Part shown: one piece after another, positions 62,036 to 64,000 of the stretch
Numbering within the stretch: the first letter of the stretch is position 1
Layout of the letters: the number at the start of each line of letters is the position of its first letter
Assembly (NCBI GenBank): GCA_024693285.1
Contig: JAILLE010000031.1
Coordinates: 46,309-110,308 of the forward strand
Source: Bacteroidales bacterium
Lineage (GTDB): Bacteria > Bacteroidota > Bacteroidia > Bacteroidales > UBA932
DNA length: 64,000 nt
Reading direction: 5' to 3'
Translations under genes and position numbers: made by a program
Notes under the pieces: model-generated
Seen by the model: only the letters and a program-made list of their open reading frames with translations
What the model was told of the DNA's origin: nothing
The model's database searches: none

Positions 62036-62650
62036 TCATAACCGGTTAATTTCGTCCTGCAGGTTGTTGAGGAAACGGCATGCGTGTCCGCCGTCCATCT
62101 GGACATGATGGAACTGGAATGAGATGGGGAGCGTGGTTTTGAGCCAGCCTTTACGATATTTGCCCCATGCCAGGAAAGGATTGTTGATTACGCCATACTG
62201 GTTGACAATGCAATCTAGTTCCGTACCTGTCACAGCCGATGTGCCGACTTTGGCGGCATCATCGTCCAGAAAGTCCTGGCAGGTTTGGCTGGTGGTCTTT
62301 GTCAGCTGAATGTAATCGGCATTGAACCGCTCCAGATCGTCGGTAACGGCAATGTCGCAGAAATCAAGCCCGCCCTTGATGTTCTCTACGACCATGTTTA
62401 TGACCAGACGGTCGTACTTGTACAGTTTCCCGTTCTGGGGTGACAGGTAAAACTCCTCGATCCTCGATGCCGCCTTGCAGACGCACCAGCACAAGAGCAT
62501 ATTGAATTTCAGCCCGCGCCGACGGCTCGCCTTACACAGCCGTGTCACGTCGAAGGTCTTTGTAAGCGTCACCATCGGCATGGGCGAATTCATCCACAAC
62601 CTGAACGCCTTCGCTCGCGTGGTCTCTTTGGGATCAAGATCCTGATGAAT
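62036..62650 (-). pseudogene. Chloramphenicol acetyltransferase-like gene lacking a clear start
   Basis: CatA-fold acyltransferase: TKTFDVTRL, GLKFNMLLCWCVCKAAS, and the catalytic FHHVQMDGGHACRFLN near the C-terminus. The open frame continues upstream of the TTG at 62599 as IHQDLDPKETTRAKAFRLW, which looks like the genuine N-terminus, but there is no ATG, only an ATT at 62648-62650 directly beside the T-tract of the neighbouring gene's terminator. The 5' end therefore seems cut at a junction. It may be dead or may use a weak start. Acetylation of chloramphenicol is likely only for a full-length relative. Confidence 0.7.
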
Positions 62651-62652
62651 AT

Positions 62653-62679
62653 AAAAAAACCGCCGAGTATCTCGGCGGT
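62653..62679 (-). terminator. Rho-independent terminator of the exported hypothetical gene
   Basis: On the minus strand: 9-bp stem ACCGCCGAG / CTCGGCGGT (62679-62671 and 62667-62659), loop ATA, then seven T (62659-62653). It follows the 62697 stop by about 17 nt. Confidence 0.9.
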
Positions 62680-62696
62680 GTTGAAGTCTTTAATGA

Positions 62697-63248
62697 TTAT
62701 TTCTCTTTCGGGTGCAGTTTTTTGTAGAGCTTGAGTGAGCCTAGAAGACTACCGAAATCGTTCTTGCCGATGTGGGTGGCGCGCACGAGAGTAACGTCAG
62801 CTGTGGTAGGAAGGCTGAACTCCATGACCTTGGTAATGAACTGCCTTCTTGTGACTTTTACAGGGATGATCTCCTTGGTAGGATATGCCACCGCGAAGCT
62901 ACCCTCAAGCTCCATGGTAGATTTCCTGGGAGCCTTGTAGAAGTCCTTGATTTCCTGCATCTTGGCGATAGCCTCTTCAAGAGTGCCTCCGAGGGGGATG
63001 AACAACTCGTAAACGGGGTCGAATTGGAGCTGGATAATGTCAGTGCCGATTCCAAGATGTCCGAGAGAGAGGTAATACATGCGGGGATTCTCATCATTCA
63101 TGTAGAAAACTTCCAACTCGGTGGTGAAGGCCTCGTCTATTTCAGTCTCCACTTCCGCTATCTCAATTCTGGGACGAAGGACTTTGTTCTGCCCGAAGGC
63201 AAGAACAGTCACGCACACAAGGGCGAGAGTAAGAATTACCTTTTTCAT
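62697..63248 (-). CDS. Exported hypothetical protein
   Basis: 183-residue protein with a signal peptide (to about 19, LAFGQ). The mature part is mixed alpha/beta with no known motif; MEFSLPTTADVTLVRATHIG and PTKEIIPVKVTRRQF are the most regular strands. It appears to be a small periplasmic or outer-membrane protein of unknown role. A strong terminator follows it. Confidence 0.65.
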   Translation of the reverse strand: MKKVILTLALVCVTVLAFGQNKVLRPRIEIAEVETEIDEAFTTELEVFYMNDENPRMYYLSLGHLGIGTDIIQLQFDPVYELFIPLGGTLEEAIAKMQEIKDFYKAPRKSTMELEGSFAVAYPTKEIIPVKVTRRQFITKVMEFSLPTTADVTLVRATHIGKNDFGSLLGSLKLYKKLHPKEK

Positions 63249-63326
63249 ATTTCGAAAAATATAGTTTTATTCAAAACACAAAATACAAAAAATGCTTATA
63301 TTTATCCATATTAATAACTTAACACA

Positions 63327-63584
63327 ATGAATATCATTCTCACTTTGCTCTTTGGAGCCATCGCGGGTTGGCTCGCCGGTTTCTTTGTGATCAAAGATAA
63401 GGGCGGCCTCATCTGGAACATCATCATCGGTCTTCTCGGAGGTTTTGTAGGCGGCTGGCTGCTTGGCCTTATTGGCGCGGACGGATCCTTCTGGTCACAG
63501 TGGTATGGCCAGATCATCAGCGCTGTCATCGGTGCCGTGGTCCTTTTGTGGGCCTGGAACGCGATCAAGAAGCTCCTGAAGTAA
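63327..63584 (+). CDS. GlsB/YeaQ/YmgE-type small membrane protein
   Basis: 85-residue protein with three hydrophobic helices and the family motifs: LFGAIAGWLAGF at the N-terminus, IIGLLGGFVGGWLLGLIG in the middle and AVIGAVVLLWAW near the end. Members of this transglycosylase-associated family respond to envelope or acid stress in several bacteria; the molecular role is not defined. It is monocistronic. Confidence 0.85.
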   Translation: MNIILTLLFGAIAGWLAGFFVIKDKGGLIWNIIIGLLGGFVGGWLLGLIGADGSFWSQWYGQIISAVIGAVVLLWAWNAIKKLLK

Positions 63585-63622
63585 GCGTTCAGCAGGCCGG
63601 GAAGATGAGGCGATTTTGGCTG

Positions 63623-63678
63623 ACCTTCCCACTATACCCCTAACCCAGGGCCCTGCAATGGGTTCCGACTGGGAAGGT
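63623..63678. other. Structured intergenic segment
   Basis: ACCTTCCCA (63623-63631) pairs with TGGGAAGGT (63670-63678), enclosing a smaller ACCCA/TGGGT stem around CAGGGCCCTG. The rest of 63585-63737 holds no gene I can support. Confidence 0.4.
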
Positions 63679-63737
63679 GAATTTCAGGTTGGTCACCCCT
63701 CCCACACCACCGTTACAAGCTCCGACAAAAAACGGAT

Positions 63738-63800
63738 ACTGCCGCCACCTCAAACCGAGATAGCGGCAGTTTTTCTGTCATACCCGGCCAGACCGGGTAT
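63738..63800. terminator. Terminator and second hairpin
   Basis: First hairpin: ACTGCCGC (63738-63745) / GCGGCAGT (63763-63770) followed by TTTTT on the + strand, a likely terminator for the upstream + strand region. Second: ATACCCGG (63780-63787) / CCGGGTAT (63793-63800). Confidence 0.6.
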
Positions 63801-63801
63801 C

Positions 63802-63830
63802 TGTCTTCCTGAGGCTCAGCCGAAGGATCT
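63802..63830 (+). repeat. Diverged copy of the CHSERSEES-type repeat
   Basis: The segment beginning TGTCTTCCTGAGGCTCAGC and ending GAAGGATCT is a variant of the repeat at 45128-45154. It overlaps the stop codon of the next minus-strand gene. Confidence 0.5.
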
Positions 63831-64000
63831 ACTTCGTATAAAGCCCCATCCTCCTGAATGTCACATCGCCCTCCAGCAGATTCGGCCCGTCCGTATTTAC
63901 CTCAAAGCGCTCAAGCACCAGCTTGTCCTTACTGCACTCCTTGACCCAGTAACCCACAGTAGGCGTATACGCAGCTTTCCGGTCCTCTTGCTTGAAGTCA
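63829..64000 (-). CDS. C-terminal fragment of an unidentified protein
   Basis: The last 56 codons of a gene entering from the right edge, ending at TAG (63831-63829). The visible part reads TVGYWVKECSKDKLVLERFEVN and ends GDVTFRRMGLYTK, beta-rich, and is not enough to assign a family. Confidence 0.55.
   Translation of the reverse strand, partial: DFKQEDRKAAYTPTVGYWVKECSKDKLVLERFEVNTDGPNLLEGDVTFRRMGLYTK

Noticed and set aside
46452..62650. Tyrosine integrase or att duplication for the island
   Set aside because: No integrase-type protein in any frame, and no second copy of the tRNA 3' end was found by eye near the right side or up to 64000.
1..64000. CRISPR arrays and ribosomal RNA genes
   Set aside because: No regularly spaced 25-40 bp repeats, no cas genes and no rRNA sequence were seen.

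Overview
The window is a piece of a Bacteroidales-type (Bacteroidota) chromosome, probably from a gut or rumen-like uncultured lineage. This rests on TonB-dependent receptors with carboxypeptidase-regulatory-like N-termini, BACON, DUF5689, DUF4249 and DUF4153 families, very many lipoproteins, few Shine-Dalgarno sites, and promoters of the Bacteroides sigma-ABfr form (TTTG, about 19-20 nt, TAnnTTTG). Genus cannot be fixed from the sequence.

Region 1 (1-10290): the end of a glycosidase-like gene and exonuclease III, then a tight five-gene block: a repeat-rich OB-fold lipoprotein, a secreted DNA/RNA non-specific endonuclease with a BACON domain, a secreted EEP-family nuclease or phosphatase, a TonB-dependent receptor and a DUF5689 lipoprotein. 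It reads as an extracellular nucleic-acid degradation and uptake locus.

Region 2 (10293-26773): envelope and housekeeping genes: M3 dipeptidase, tricorn-like S41 protease, beta-barrel protein, RNase R and a ROK kinase from divergent promoters, mannose-6-phosphate isomerase, an ABM monooxygenase, and a three-gene unit of S41 protease, TonB receptor and DUF4249 lipoprotein.

Region 3 (26781-45544): glycan and nucleoside catabolism: nucleoside hydrolase, sialidase-like protein and CE1-like esterase facing a GH36 alpha-galactosidase, a tandem esterase, a LOG-family protein and a PHP/DUF1080 chimera; then an oxidoreductase, membrane and hypothetical proteins, an (alpha/alpha)6 lipoprotein, an EEP protein, a fucose-isomerase-like protein and a thioesterase.

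Region 4 (45613-46451): a tRNA-Leu(UAA) gene split in its anticodon loop by a 752-bp group I intron that encodes an HNH homing endonuclease; the 3' end of that ORF is also the ribozyme core.

Region 5 (about 46452-62650): an AT-richer accessory island starting at the 3' end of that tRNA. It holds a multiubiquitin / E1 (DUF6791) / DUF6527 conjugation-like operon, a probable toxin-antitoxin-SecB-like chaperone set, small DUF genes, a serine invertase with a 1.8-kb invertible segment that swaps the C-terminal specificity domain of an Eco57I-like enzyme, a PLD-SNF2 helicase, a mobilization-type pseudogene between hairpin repeats, a self-regulated XRE protein and a chloramphenicol acetyltransferase-like gene whose 5' end abuts a chromosomal terminator. 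No integrase was seen.

Region 6 (62653-64000): ordinary chromosome again: an exported hypothetical protein, a GlsB/YeaQ-type membrane protein, a structured intergenic region and the 3' end of another gene.
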